A stretch of 64,000 nucleotides of DNA from Gemmata palustris (lineage in GTDB: Bacteria; Planctomycetota; Planctomycetia; Gemmatales; Gemmataceae). The stretch covers positions 4,774,001-4,838,000 of the forward strand of contig NZ_JAGKQQ010000001.1 in NCBI RefSeq assembly GCF_017939745.1, written 5' to 3'. The translations under genes and the position numbers were made by a program. This document shows, piece after piece, positions 8,901-16,201 of this stretch (the stretch's first letter is position 1; each line of letters opens with the position of its first letter). Below the pieces are notes generated by a model. It worked only from the letters and a program-made list of their open reading frames with translations, was not told the DNA's origin and searched no databases.

Positions 8901-10511
8901 CGTGAACAGGTACGCGGTCCCGAGCAGCACGCCGACCTTCACGCCCTTCTCGGCGAGTGAAGCACTCAGCGCGGCAACCATGCTCGCAGAGAGCGCGTCG
9001 TGAATGCCGCCAGCGAACACGACGTGCAGGTCGTCCGCGGGCTTGTTGCCGATGCTCTCGATCAGGACTTCGACCATCGCTTCCCACAGCGCGAAACTCG
9101 CGCGCGGGCCGATGTGACCGCCGCACTCCTGGCCCTCGAAGATGAACCTCCGGGAACCGTCCTTGAGGAACATCTTCAGCAGGCCCGGCGACGGAACGTG
9201 CAGGTACGTCGGGATGCCCTGCACTTCCAGCTCGCGCGCCTGGTCCGGCCGGCCCCCGGCGATGATCGCGAACGGGGGCTTGTGCTTGCGGATCGCTTCG
9301 AGTTGTTCGCTGCGGATCTCGTTGGGCACGAACCCGAGGATGCCGACGCCCCACGGCTTCGCGCCGAGCTTCGCCTTCGTTTCGGCGAGCAACTTTTCCG
9401 TCTCTGCTTTGCGCAGCAGCGCGAGCGCCAGGAACGGCAGCGCCCCGCCCGCGGCCACGCTGTCCGCGAACGCGGCGGTGTCGCTGACACGGGTCATCGG
9501 GCCTTGCAGAATCGGGTACTTTGTGCCGTGCGATTTCGCGAGCGGCGCGTCCGGCGCGAGGTGCTTCAGGCGCTTCGCCGTTTCCAGTTGGTGCGTCACG
9601 CGCGCACAAATCGCCTGCACCACGCCCGCGACGGTGAGCCCCTTCGCCGCGAGCGGCGCCGCGTTCACCACGTCCTGCCCGCAGAGCCACACGCCCGCGG
9701 CCGGGTCCGCCGCGACACGCGTGCGAACCGCCTCGCGCCACGCGGCCAGTTTCTCGTCCGCGGAGAGGGTCGCGTGCTGGAGGCGCTCGTCTTCCTTCGC
9801 GAGTTCCTGTGCGCCGGCGCAATCGGGCCGCGCGTAAATGCGGTACCCCTCGCCGAGCTTCGCACCGAGAACGAGCGTCTCGCTCCCGTCCAGCCCGGTG
9901 ATGCGCTTCCGCGCGGCTTCGCGGAGCGGCGTTTCGCGCGTGAGGAGCACTTGCGAATCGAGGACGCCGCCGCGCGCGCCGCCCGCGGCACACGCGGCCG
10001 CCGTATTCGCGCCGATCCCCCCGCGCACCCAGAACGGAACCGTCACGCGGTTCTTGTCCGCGAACTGGCGCCACCGCTGGAGAAGCACGAACGACGTGTC
10101 CGCGCCCACGCGCCCGCCGGCCTCGTGGCCCTTCAGGACGACACCCGCGACCCCGAGTTCGACCGCGTGCGCGGCCTCGGCGACGCTCGTGGCCTCGCGC
10201 AAGACTTCAACGCCCGCCGCTTTCAAATCCCGAATGCGGGTCGCGAGCGCGGGGTGATCCGCCCCGGCGAGGATAACGAGAGCGGGTTTGAATTGACCGA
10301 GGAGGTCGAATAGGTCCGCGGCATCGGCGCGGAGTTGAACACCGAACCCGGTGGCGAACCTGGCGAGTTTGGTGAGTGCTTGGGACGCAAAAGGGCGGGA
10401 GCCGAACTCCAAGTCCAACACGCCACGCGCGCCTGCACGGCAGGCTGCAATGGCGAGTGACGGGTCGGCGGCTCCCGAAGGGGTCAAAACGATGAGGTCG
10501 CGCGGTTCCAT
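2943..10511 (-). CDS. Multidomain secondary-lipid/polyketide synthase NPD-NPD-KS-AT-ACP-KR
   Basis: 2522 aa from the ATG at 10511 (MEPRDLIVLTPSG), preferred over an ATG 69 bp upstream because the extra residues are low-complexity and basic. Domains in order: a first nitronate-monooxygenase/PfaD-like barrel (about 1-290, with WVRGGIGAN); a second one (about 330-650, with GPMTRVSDTAAF, GGHIGPR and VFAGGIHD); a ketosynthase (about 700-1150, active Cys near 888 in DAACGSS, His in EAHGTGT and in GHSKCAAG); an acyltransferase (about 1260-1590, Ser near 1360 in AGHSYGEYA); a long Pro/Asn/His-rich linker; one acyl carrier protein (Ser near 1901 in LGVDSIKRV); and a ketoreductase (about 2235-2480, VLVTGGARGI and a Ser-Tyr-Asn catalytic set around QSDYAAANEV). 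All catalytic residues look intact. PUFA synthases keep the PfaD barrel as a separate protein and carry several ACPs; here two barrels are fused N-terminally and only one ACP is present. The product is presumably a long-chain lipid or polyketide. Confidence 0.9.
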   Translation of the reverse strand: MEPRDLIVLTPSGAADPSLAIAACRAGARGVLDLEFGSRPFASQALTKLARFATGFGVQLRADAADLFDLLGQFKPALVILAGADHPALATRIRDLKAAGVEVLREATSVAEAAHAVELGVAGVVLKGHEAGGRVGADTSFVLLQRWRQFADKNRVTVPFWVRGGIGANTAAACAAGGARGGVLDSQVLLTRETPLREAARKRITGLDGSETLVLGAKLGEGYRIYARPDCAGAQELAKEDERLQHATLSADEKLAAWREAVRTRVAADPAAGVWLCGQDVVNAAPLAAKGLTVAGVVQAICARVTHQLETAKRLKHLAPDAPLAKSHGTKYPILQGPMTRVSDTAAFADSVAAGGALPFLALALLRKAETEKLLAETKAKLGAKPWGVGILGFVPNEIRSEQLEAIRKHKPPFAIIAGGRPDQARELEVQGIPTYLHVPSPGLLKMFLKDGSRRFIFEGQECGGHIGPRASFALWEAMVEVLIESIGNKPADDLHVVFAGGIHDALSASMVAALSASLAEKGVKVGVLLGTAYLFTKEAVRGGAITERFQKESLACADTVLLETGPGHAIRCIPTPYADVFDAEKRKLKAEGKTPLEVGIALERMNLGRLRVASKGVDRAPSVNGNGSGLADVSADEQFARGMYMIGQIAALRDKVTTVAELHANVTDSIILPESAARTQDLEPDAPPPCDVAIIGLSCFYPQSGSLWQYWENILAKTNAVIEIPPSHWDWRPYYDPDPRAKDKMVSKWGGFMSDITFDPLKYGITPKSIPNIEPLQLLLLEGVNQALGDAGYLDRPFARERTCAILGVGGGGMPLSVSYGFRACMPLLDSIPGVPVKSGEIVALGEGMLPEWTEDSFPGILLNVAAGRVANRFNLGGPNMAIDAACGSSLAALYAGVRELNDGTSDVAIVMGGDAVQTPYAYVAFSKTHALSPKGRCRPFDADADGIALAEGVGVAVLKRLADAERDGDRIYAVIKGVGASSDGRDKGLTAPRAEGQLRALHRAYAQARVNPSNVALVEAHGTGTVVGDQTEARAIGQLMREAGGDPQSCAIGSVKSMIGHSKCAAGLAGLIKTAFALHHKVLPPTLVEKPNPKANLDGGPLYLNTEAKPWVHGAEYPRTAGVSAFGFGGTNFHTVLEEYTGDYLNRPNTGIRQWPTELFVWRRADKAAITTSLKNVRDAIVAGARPTLADLAASVWQSSKGVATGSATLAVVASSLDDLKEKIDAALEALPKATETHADPRGIYFAAKSASAGKVAFLFPGQGSQYPDMLAQVAMAFSEVRDVLDRAEAALEADLDKPLSRFIYPPSSFTPEHEATNRNELRRTEIAQSSIGATSIGMFRLLAALGIEADFFAGHSYGEYAALTAAGALSEDDLMHLSFKRGLAIREAAVTAPGGMIAADNTAEAIAPVLKGIADVWIANHNSPTQTVIAGTEDGVKVAAEKLQAAGIRSQRIAVACGFHSPLIAGAKPALADALARAKFAAPSKPVFSNTSAAPHPADGGVIAKQLAEHLVSPVRFADEIRAMHEAGARVFVEVGPQAVLTGLTGQILAGRPHLALASDAKSRPGLVQLAHLLGQLLTAGVAANLDRLFVGRGVQAFDLAKLNAETGKPKLAPTTWLVNGVRSKPLNGPEPRLLGQALPANAAARSEPVRPDANGKAKSKPPSPESSTRPAAPPAPTPAPKLPAPSAAALPPAVTTPSRAMMHNTETQPALPVPSTNGHAHHHAAPDGAAAVMMRFQEVMGRFLDTQKSVMLGFLGASNGAAPAPQTNGHAAYPVVPHTNGHAYTNGNGNGHAHTNGHATPMPVPALATNRIATPVVARPQAPAPAVSNKAETNGKHAPAPVVEAAPVAAPVKKPAGGALDREALLARLLDLVSERTGYPKEALSIDLDLEADLGVDSIKRVEVLGALAESIEAGADGKQPNLEMEKLSVIKTLRGIADYVMGALNEAAPALPAPSTNGKHETPALPAAGGDAPAARASTNGDFHPGARQGEVQRLVVRLIDAPLPIRPKFSPPTGTIVITDDELGTARELADRLAELDIKTALVRVGKNEGFTADLTDPAAVTALLGRIREKCGPVSGLVHLLPLAEPPAGETDEQRMRREVKSLYLLARGLETDIRAAGTNGSAVLLAVTAMGGAMGFGDDLPGDFFAGHGGVAGFTKCLGYEWPEVTVRVVDVNAETAAPRLVEQLLGELGDPDGPFEVGRDGEFRKTWQVDPGPLEKDVQAIELDANSTVLVTGGARGITAKVALEIASRYKSKLVLVGSSPAPAAESADTASLQTPAEIKAALLKQQPGAKPAVIETAYKRLLKDREIRANLDAIRAAGGTAEYRSVDVRDAAAFGGLIDELSAKGGIAGVIHGAGVIEDKLLRDKTPESFDRVFGTKVESALTLSRKLDPAKLKFFALFASITSRYGNRGQSDYAAANEVLSKLACDLDRKWPGRVVSVAWGPWAEVGMVADLEKHLVSRGLKLIEPSVGAGFAVDEVIFGTKGEPEVVVAGGTESAPKQRATAQPVGAGAE

Positions 10512-10847
10512 CACTCGCCTCGAAGGGCTGGACCTCCCTGTCCGGGGATGTCGATTCGCCGGGTCACGCTCCGGCACCAATGGCGCAAGGGCCGAAATTC
10601 GGCCGCGCCTTAACCGTCAGTATCGTAAGTCAACGTCGGTTTGGCAAACTGGGCAGTGTGGAGACCTATGGCACATTAGGACTTAGTTCAAAGCAGAAGC
10701 TCAAGGCGGTCTCCGCAAAACACTCGCTTGGGGCTGGTTGTAACAAGTGCATCTGTTGTGCCGGAATTAGGGTGATTCGGCAAGGGCGGTTGTACCGATA
10801 ACACGGGCGATCGGGGCGATTCACGGGCCGAAAGACGGGGACGGGAC
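10512..10847. other. Intergenic region between divergent synthase and S49 genes
   Basis: About 336 bp between the minus-strand synthase start and the plus-strand lipoprotein start. It must hold both promoters. I see no strong repeat, RNA gene or convincing -35/-10 pair. Confidence 0.5.
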
Positions 10848-11882
10848 ATGCGTAGCATCTTTCTTGCAATTTTGACAATTCCGCTCCTCGCGGGCTGTGG
10901 GAGCGACCGCTTTGTTGTCAAAACGCGAGTCGCCGGACAGGTCGAAACGCGACTGGACACCCCACCGGTCAGCCCCAGCGCCGGCCCGCTCAAGCCGGTC
11001 GTCGTCCAGGCCGGGGCGAGCCGGATCGCGATCATCGATGTCGACGGCCTCATCCTGAACACCCCGTTCGTCGGTCCCTTATCGTGTGGCGAAAACCCGG
11101 TCGCGCTGTTTCGCGAGAAGCTCGAAGCGACCGCGTGCGATTCGTGTGTGAAGGCGGTCGTGCTCCGCATCAACAGCCCCGGCGGGGGCGTAGCGGCCTG
11201 TATTTCGATGCGGCACGACCTCGAACGGTTCAAAGAACGCACGCGCCTCCCGGTGGTCGCGTGCTTGATGGATACCGCAACGGGCGGCGCGTATTACTTG
11301 GCGTCCGGTGCCGATCAGATCGTCGCCGGGCCTGCTACTGTCACTGGCGGGCTCGGGGTGATCCTCAATTTGTTCAACCTGCGCGACCTGATGGCGCAGT
11401 TCAACGTAATCCCGCAAGCGATCAAGTCGGGCGAGTTTTCCGACATCGGAACCTCCGCCCGCGCACTGACCGAGGGCGAAAAGGCGATCCTCCAGGCGAT
11501 GGCGACCGAGTTCCACAACCAGCTCATCGCCGATATGAAGCGGGCGCGCCCGGCGGCAACGGACGCGGTCGTGTTCGACGGGCGCATCTTCACCGGCTCG
11601 CAGGCCAAGGCCCGCGGGCTGGTCGATCACATCGGCGACCTGGACGAAGCGCTCCAGCTCGCGACCGGGATCGGGTGCCCCGGTACGAACGTCCGGCCCG
11701 GCGTGGTGATGTACCGCCGCACCAACGACCCGGCCCGCTCCATCTACGCGGTCACCGCGAACGTGCCGCTCCAGGGCTCGGGGCTGTTCCCGAGTCTGCC
11801 GGGCCTCGATCGCGCGAAAATGCCCACGTTCCTGAGCCTGTGGCAGCCGGAACTCTCGATCGAGAAACTCGGCGGTAAGTAA
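10848..11882 (+). CDS. S49 (SppA-like) peptidase-fold lipoprotein with altered nucleophile
   Basis: 344 aa with an N-terminal lipoprotein signal ending in the lipobox LLAGC, so it is probably anchored to a membrane on the periplasmic face. The ClpP/crotonase-like S49 core covers about 60-280: IAIIDVDGLILN, VVLRINSPGGGV, TATGGAYYLASGAD (about 143-156) and the conserved stretch QAIKSGEFSDIGTSARALTE with the general-base Lys near 193. In signal peptide peptidases the nucleophilic Ser sits in an ASGGYY-type motif; here the equivalent is ATGGAYY, so the usual Ser is replaced by Thr or Gly depending on alignment. The fold assignment is firm, but proteolytic activity is doubtful. Nothing in the neighbourhood fixes its substrate. 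Confidence 0.85.
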   Translation: MRSIFLAILTIPLLAGCGSDRFVVKTRVAGQVETRLDTPPVSPSAGPLKPVVVQAGASRIAIIDVDGLILNTPFVGPLSCGENPVALFREKLEATACDSCVKAVVLRINSPGGGVAACISMRHDLERFKERTRLPVVACLMDTATGGAYYLASGADQIVAGPATVTGGLGVILNLFNLRDLMAQFNVIPQAIKSGEFSDIGTSARALTEGEKAILQAMATEFHNQLIADMKRARPAATDAVVFDGRIFTGSQAKARGLVDHIGDLDEALQLATGIGCPGTNVRPGVVMYRRTNDPARSIYAVTANVPLQGSGLFPSLPGLDRAKMPTFLSLWQPELSIEKLGGK

Positions 11883-11896
11883 GCAGAAATGCCTGG

Positions 11897-12010
11897 CGCG
11901 GAGCGCAGAATTCGGAACAATAAATAGAAAGACACAAAGACTGCGGGTTTTAGGCAGTATCCCAGTCGTACCGATTACGGGTGTCTTTGTTCCGAATTCC
12001 GCGCTCCGCG
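11897..12010. repeat. Long imperfect inverted repeat before the Rieske gene
   Basis: A 24-nt arm at 11897-11920 pairs with 11987-12010 (23 of 24 positions). The inner arms AAAGACAC (11928-11935) and GTGTCTTT (11981-11988) extend the stem after a small bulge. It fills the gap between two same-strand genes and ends 8 nt before the ATG, so it would fold in the leader of the Rieske oxygenase message, as a terminator/attenuator or simply a mobile palindrome. Confidence 0.75.
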
Positions 12011-12018
12011 TCACAAAG

Positions 12019-13173
12019 ATGTTCACGAACCAGCACCACCTCCAGCACCTGCTACGGCCGCACCACTATACGTCCGAAGAACAGTACCGGGCCGAGCTGC
12101 GTCACCTCTTCCACCCCGCCTGGCACCCGCTCGCGGTAAAAAGCGACCTCGCGAAACCGGGCGACTTCCTCACGTTCGATCTGCTCGATACGCCGATCCT
12201 GGTCCACAACTTCGATGGCGAGTTGCGCGCGTTCCTGAACGTGTGCCCGCACCGCCACAGTCGCTTGACGGACAAGGCGCGCGGCAACGCGGAGAAGCTC
12301 CGCTGCCAGTACCACGGGTGGGAGTTCAACAAAGAGGGCGGCACGGGAAAGATCCCGGACGCGAAGGCGTTCCGCCCCTGGGACCGCGACAACTCGTGCC
12401 TGCGCCGGTTCCGCGTGGAAACGTGCGGCGACCTCGTGTTCGTCAACTTCAGCGAGAAGGGACCGGCGCTCCGCGAGTGGATCGGCCCGCTGTGGGACGT
12501 GTGGCAGGAGTACGGCGGCGCGTACCGGCACGCGGGGACGTGGGAGAAGGATTTTCCGTGCAACTGGAAGGTGGTGCTCGAGAACTCGCTGGAGTCGTAC
12601 CACATCCCGGAAGTTCACCCCTACACGTTCAAAGACTTCCCACCAGAAGAGAATGCGTGGCACGAGCTGACCGAGCGGTTCACGTCGTTCAAGACGGTCC
12701 CGCCGCGCGAGTTCGCGACCCGCGCCCAGGACTGGATCGTGCGCCGACTCGGTGCGCCCGTTTCCAACGAATACTGGCACCGCGTGCTGCACCCGCACGC
12801 GACCGGCAGCTCCCTCGACTCGTTCCGCATGATGCAGTGCGTGTTCCCGACCGGCCCGACGTCGTGCCGCTACCGGTGCATCTTCTTCACGCTCCGCGGG
12901 CACCGGCGGAACCCGATGGCATGGGTGCTGTACCACACGCTCCGATCGATCTCGACCGTGATCGCCAAGAAAGTGTTCGGGGAAGACGGGTCGATCTACG
13001 CCGGGGTCCAGCGCGGGATGGAAGTCAGCCCGCACGCCGGGGTGATCGGCACGCGCGAGGAGCGCGTGTACCACTTCCAGAAGTTCGTGCTCGACCACAC
13101 CCGCGGCCCGCGCGAGCTGCCCCAGCTCTCGGCACCCGTGGAAGCGCACGCGAACGGCGTCTGCGCCGGGTAG
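12019..13173 (+). CDS. Rieske [2Fe-2S] non-heme iron oxygenase, alpha-subunit type
   Basis: 384 aa, the usual length for a ring-hydroxylating oxygenase large subunit. The Rieske cluster ligands are CPHRH (about 75-79) and CQYHGW (about 96-101). The mononuclear-iron region follows NWKVVLENSLESYHIPEVH (about 181-201), with the two His ligands and the bridging acidic residue recognisable; a C-terminal Asp ligand is expected but not pinned down. Such enzymes use electrons from a ferredoxin/reductase pair to oxygenate or demethylate aromatic, betaine-like or other substrates. No reductase, ferredoxin or beta subunit is adjacent, so the substrate is open. It is cytoplasmic (no signal peptide). Confidence 0.9.
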   Translation: MFTNQHHLQHLLRPHHYTSEEQYRAELRHLFHPAWHPLAVKSDLAKPGDFLTFDLLDTPILVHNFDGELRAFLNVCPHRHSRLTDKARGNAEKLRCQYHGWEFNKEGGTGKIPDAKAFRPWDRDNSCLRRFRVETCGDLVFVNFSEKGPALREWIGPLWDVWQEYGGAYRHAGTWEKDFPCNWKVVLENSLESYHIPEVHPYTFKDFPPEENAWHELTERFTSFKTVPPREFATRAQDWIVRRLGAPVSNEYWHRVLHPHATGSSLDSFRMMQCVFPTGPTSCRYRCIFFTLRGHRRNPMAWVLYHTLRSISTVIAKKVFGEDGSIYAGVQRGMEVSPHAGVIGTREERVYHFQKFVLDHTRGPRELPQLSAPVEAHANGVCAG

Positions 13174-13428
13174 CGCGGCGCGTTCAGAAATTGTCCCCGC
13201 CGGACAGAAACTGACCATTCTCATTCCGTTTCGTTGCACAAAACTCCGCGATCAACGCAATTGCTGGTCGCGGATCATTTCTCATCATTTCTGCACGATA
13301 CTCCGTGCTAACAGAACAGTTAAATCGCTGCCGGCGCGGTCCACGTCTGGACCGCGCCTCCGTTTAGCTTCCGGGAAGCGATCCCGCCCCGGGTCGCCCG
13401 AAGCCGTTTCTCATCAGGACAAGTCAAC

Positions 13429-16131
13429 ATGAATTCGGGCGAGCGCGATGGGCAGTTGGGGACTCGACGGTTCGTACCCGGTGTGGAGTGGTTAGAAGAC
13501 CGCACGGTTCCAGCCGGCAATGTGCAAATCATGTTGTTCGACGGCACGCTCTACGTCGCGGGCGATGATCTGGGCAACCAGATCTGGATCGCGGGCACCG
13601 GGAGCAACAGCGTAACGATTCGCGCGCTCGACGCGACGACGACCATTAACGGGCAGGCCGGTCCGATCTCGGTGAGCGGGATCGAGCGCGACCTCTACAT
13701 CCGGATGTACGGGGGCGATGACCAACTGCTCGTCACGGGCACGCGCAACAAGGGCGCGCTCAACATCGACACGGGCGACGGGAACGACATCCTGGGCATT
13801 TCGGACGCCGGGCACCGCTCCGAAACCACCCTGGCGACCGGGGCCGGCGACGACAACGTGATCCTCAACGGGTCCGTGTTCCGCCGGTACGTGTACCTCG
13901 ACACCGGGGCCGGCGACGACAACGTGATCGCCTCGAGCATCGGCGTCCTGGATTTCGGGGTCTTCAACCCGGCGGGCAACGATTACTTCGAGAACCGCGG
14001 CTCCACCATCGCGCGCCCGGCGACGATCGGCGTCACCAGCGGCGCCCGACCGACCGCCGACACAACGGACACAACAGCCCCGACGCCCACCATCACCACC
14101 ACGGCGCCGGCCCAAACCAACACCAGCCCGATCGCGATGACGGTTACCTTCGACGAGGACGTGACCGGGTTCGACACGTCGGACGTGACCGTGGCCAACG
14201 GCACCGTCACGGCGTTCACCGCACAGGACGCGCGGGTGTATCTGCTCGAAGTCACGCCCACGGGCCAGGGCACCGTCACGGCGACCATCAACGCGAACGG
14301 CGCGACCGACGCGGCCGGCAACGGGAACCTCGCGTCGAACACGGTCGTCCTCACGTTCGACAGCGTGGCGCCGGCGCTCGCGATCAATTCCGTGACGACC
14401 AGCAGCGCGAGCCCGACCGTCACCGGCACCGTGGATGATTCGACGGCGACCGTGCAAGTGACCGTTAACGGCACCACCTACACCGCGGACGTGTCCGGGA
14501 CTACCTGGAGCGTAACCGTAACCGACACGCTCGCCGACGGCACTTACGCGGTCTCCGCGACCGCCACCGACGCGGCCGGCAACGTCGGCACCGCGTCGAA
14601 CGCGACCGGGCTGACGGTGGACGCGGGGGCGCCGACACTCGCCTTCAGCACCAGCCCGACCGTACCCACGAACCAGAACCTCGTGACGGTGACGATCACC
14701 TTCAGCGAGGACGTGACCGACTTCACCACGGACGACGTCACCGTCACGAACGGGACGAAGTCGAACTTCCAAACTGTGACCGCGGGCCGGGTCTTCACGA
14801 TCGACGTGACCCCGACCGCGGAGGGTACCGTGACGGTCGCGGTCGCGGCCGGCGCCGCACTCGACGCGGCGAGCAACCCGAGCGCGGCGAACCAGCTCAG
14901 CTTCGTGTACGACACGACTCCGCCCGCGGTGTCGGTGGACGCGACCGGCACCGGTTCGATCACCGGAACGAGCAGCGACACGACGGGCGCCTCGGGCGTG
15001 CAGAAAGTGGAGATCAGCATTCTGGACGTGAACGGTACCGGGATGTACTACTCCGGCACCGCGTTCGATAGTGCCACGGAAGTGTTCCTCCAAACCTCGA
15101 CAACGGACGGCTACGCGACCTGGAGCTACTCCCTCGCGCCCGCCGGCACCTACACTGTGAACGCGAAAGCGACCGACAACGCCGGCAACGTGGCCACGAT
15201 CGCCACGCCCCAACCGGTGACCGTGGCGGCGGACACGACCCCACCAGTGGCGACGATCACCGCGACCGAGACAGACCCGACGGGGGCCGCCACGATCCAC
15301 GTCACCGTCACGTTCGACGAAGACGTGACCGACTTCACCGCGAGCGACCTGACGGGTGCGACCACCAACGGGACCGCGTCCAACCTCCAGTCCACCAACG
15401 CGCGGACCTACACCTTCGAGATCGTCCCGACCGCGGACGGCCCCGTTACGTTCACCCTCGCCTCTGGTGCCGTCACCGACCTGAGCGGGAACGGGAACGT
15501 CTCCACACCATTCACCATTACTTCCGACCGTACCGCACCCGCGGCCACGTTCACCTCGAACCAGCCCGATCCGACGAACGCCTCCACGGTCGTAGTCACC
15601 ATCGACTTCGGCGAAGACGTGACCGGGTTCGACGCGGCGGACGTCACGGTGACCAACGGCACGTTCACGTTCGCAGCAGTCGACGCGCGGCACTACGCCG
15701 TCACCGTTACCCCGACAGCCGACGGACAGGTGACGGTCACCGCGGCCGTGAGCACCGCGGTCGATGCGGCGGGGAACGCCAACGCGGTCGGGTCGTTCAA
15801 CTTCGTGTACGACGCCACGACCCCGTTAGTCTCCGTCGACGCCTCCGCCGCCGTAACCGGGACCATCACGGGCACCACGAGCGACGTCACCACGGGCGTG
15901 ACGAGTGTTGAAGTGAGCGTATTCGATACGGGCTCGACGATGTACTGGGACGGCACCGCGTTCAACAGTATGACGGAGGTGTTCCTGCCCGCGACGAACA
16001 CAGGCACCGCGCTCGACACCTGGGAACTCGCCGGGTTGCCCCCGGGCACCTACACCGTAAACGCGAAAGCGACCGACGGCGCCGGGAACGTGGGAACCAT
16101 CGGCTCACTGCAATCGGTCGTAGTGAGCTGA
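13429..16131 (+). CDS. Secreted Ig-like repeat surface protein with LEDR motif
   Basis: 900 aa. The N-terminus carries VEWLEDRTVPAGN, the LEDR-type motif found near the start of many planctomycete exported proteins. Residues about 95-185 hold acidic Gly-Asp repeats (YGGDDQLLV, TGDGNDILG, TGAGDDNVI twice) of the calcium-binding, RTX-like type. From about 220 to the end come seven bacterial Ig-like modules. Four are of the 'TVTFDEDVTGFDTSDVTV ... DAAGN' type (about 221, 401, 604 and 702), one has the TVTGTVDDSTATVQVTVNGT pattern (about 314), and two are related modules with MYYSGTAF/MYWDGTAF (about 500 and 800). There is no catalytic domain. It is probably a cell-surface or extracellular-matrix adhesin. 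A strong hairpin follows the stop codon. Confidence 0.88.
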   Translation: MNSGERDGQLGTRRFVPGVEWLEDRTVPAGNVQIMLFDGTLYVAGDDLGNQIWIAGTGSNSVTIRALDATTTINGQAGPISVSGIERDLYIRMYGGDDQLLVTGTRNKGALNIDTGDGNDILGISDAGHRSETTLATGAGDDNVILNGSVFRRYVYLDTGAGDDNVIASSIGVLDFGVFNPAGNDYFENRGSTIARPATIGVTSGARPTADTTDTTAPTPTITTTAPAQTNTSPIAMTVTFDEDVTGFDTSDVTVANGTVTAFTAQDARVYLLEVTPTGQGTVTATINANGATDAAGNGNLASNTVVLTFDSVAPALAINSVTTSSASPTVTGTVDDSTATVQVTVNGTTYTADVSGTTWSVTVTDTLADGTYAVSATATDAAGNVGTASNATGLTVDAGAPTLAFSTSPTVPTNQNLVTVTITFSEDVTDFTTDDVTVTNGTKSNFQTVTAGRVFTIDVTPTAEGTVTVAVAAGAALDAASNPSAANQLSFVYDTTPPAVSVDATGTGSITGTSSDTTGASGVQKVEISILDVNGTGMYYSGTAFDSATEVFLQTSTTDGYATWSYSLAPAGTYTVNAKATDNAGNVATIATPQPVTVAADTTPPVATITATETDPTGAATIHVTVTFDEDVTDFTASDLTGATTNGTASNLQSTNARTYTFEIVPTADGPVTFTLASGAVTDLSGNGNVSTPFTITSDRTAPAATFTSNQPDPTNASTVVVTIDFGEDVTGFDAADVTVTNGTFTFAAVDARHYAVTVTPTADGQVTVTAAVSTAVDAAGNANAVGSFNFVYDATTPLVSVDASAAVTGTITGTTSDVTTGVTSVEVSVFDTGSTMYWDGTAFNSMTEVFLPATNTGTALDTWELAGLPPGTYTVNAKATDGAGNVGTIGSLQSVVVS

Positions 16132-16148
16132 GACTGAGGTGTAACGCC

Positions 16149-16187
16149 GCGAGGGGTGCCCGCACCAAGTCTGCGGGCACCCCTCGC
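16149..16187. terminator. Bidirectional hairpin terminator between convergent genes
   Basis: A perfect 16-bp stem, GCGAGGGGTGCCCGCA (16149-16164) with its complement at 16172-16187, encloses a 7-nt loop. It lies 18 bp after the surface-protein stop and 15 bp before the stop of the convergent cytochrome gene. There is no long T tract on either side, so termination is inferred from position and stem strength. Confidence 0.75.
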
Positions 16188-16201
16188 ACTTTCGCGCCGT
16201 C

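Noticed and set aside
13492-15693. Long minus-strand open frame across the Ig-repeat gene
   Set aside because: Repetitive Arg/Gly/Val translation, antisense to clear Ig modules; a by-product of GC-rich third positions.
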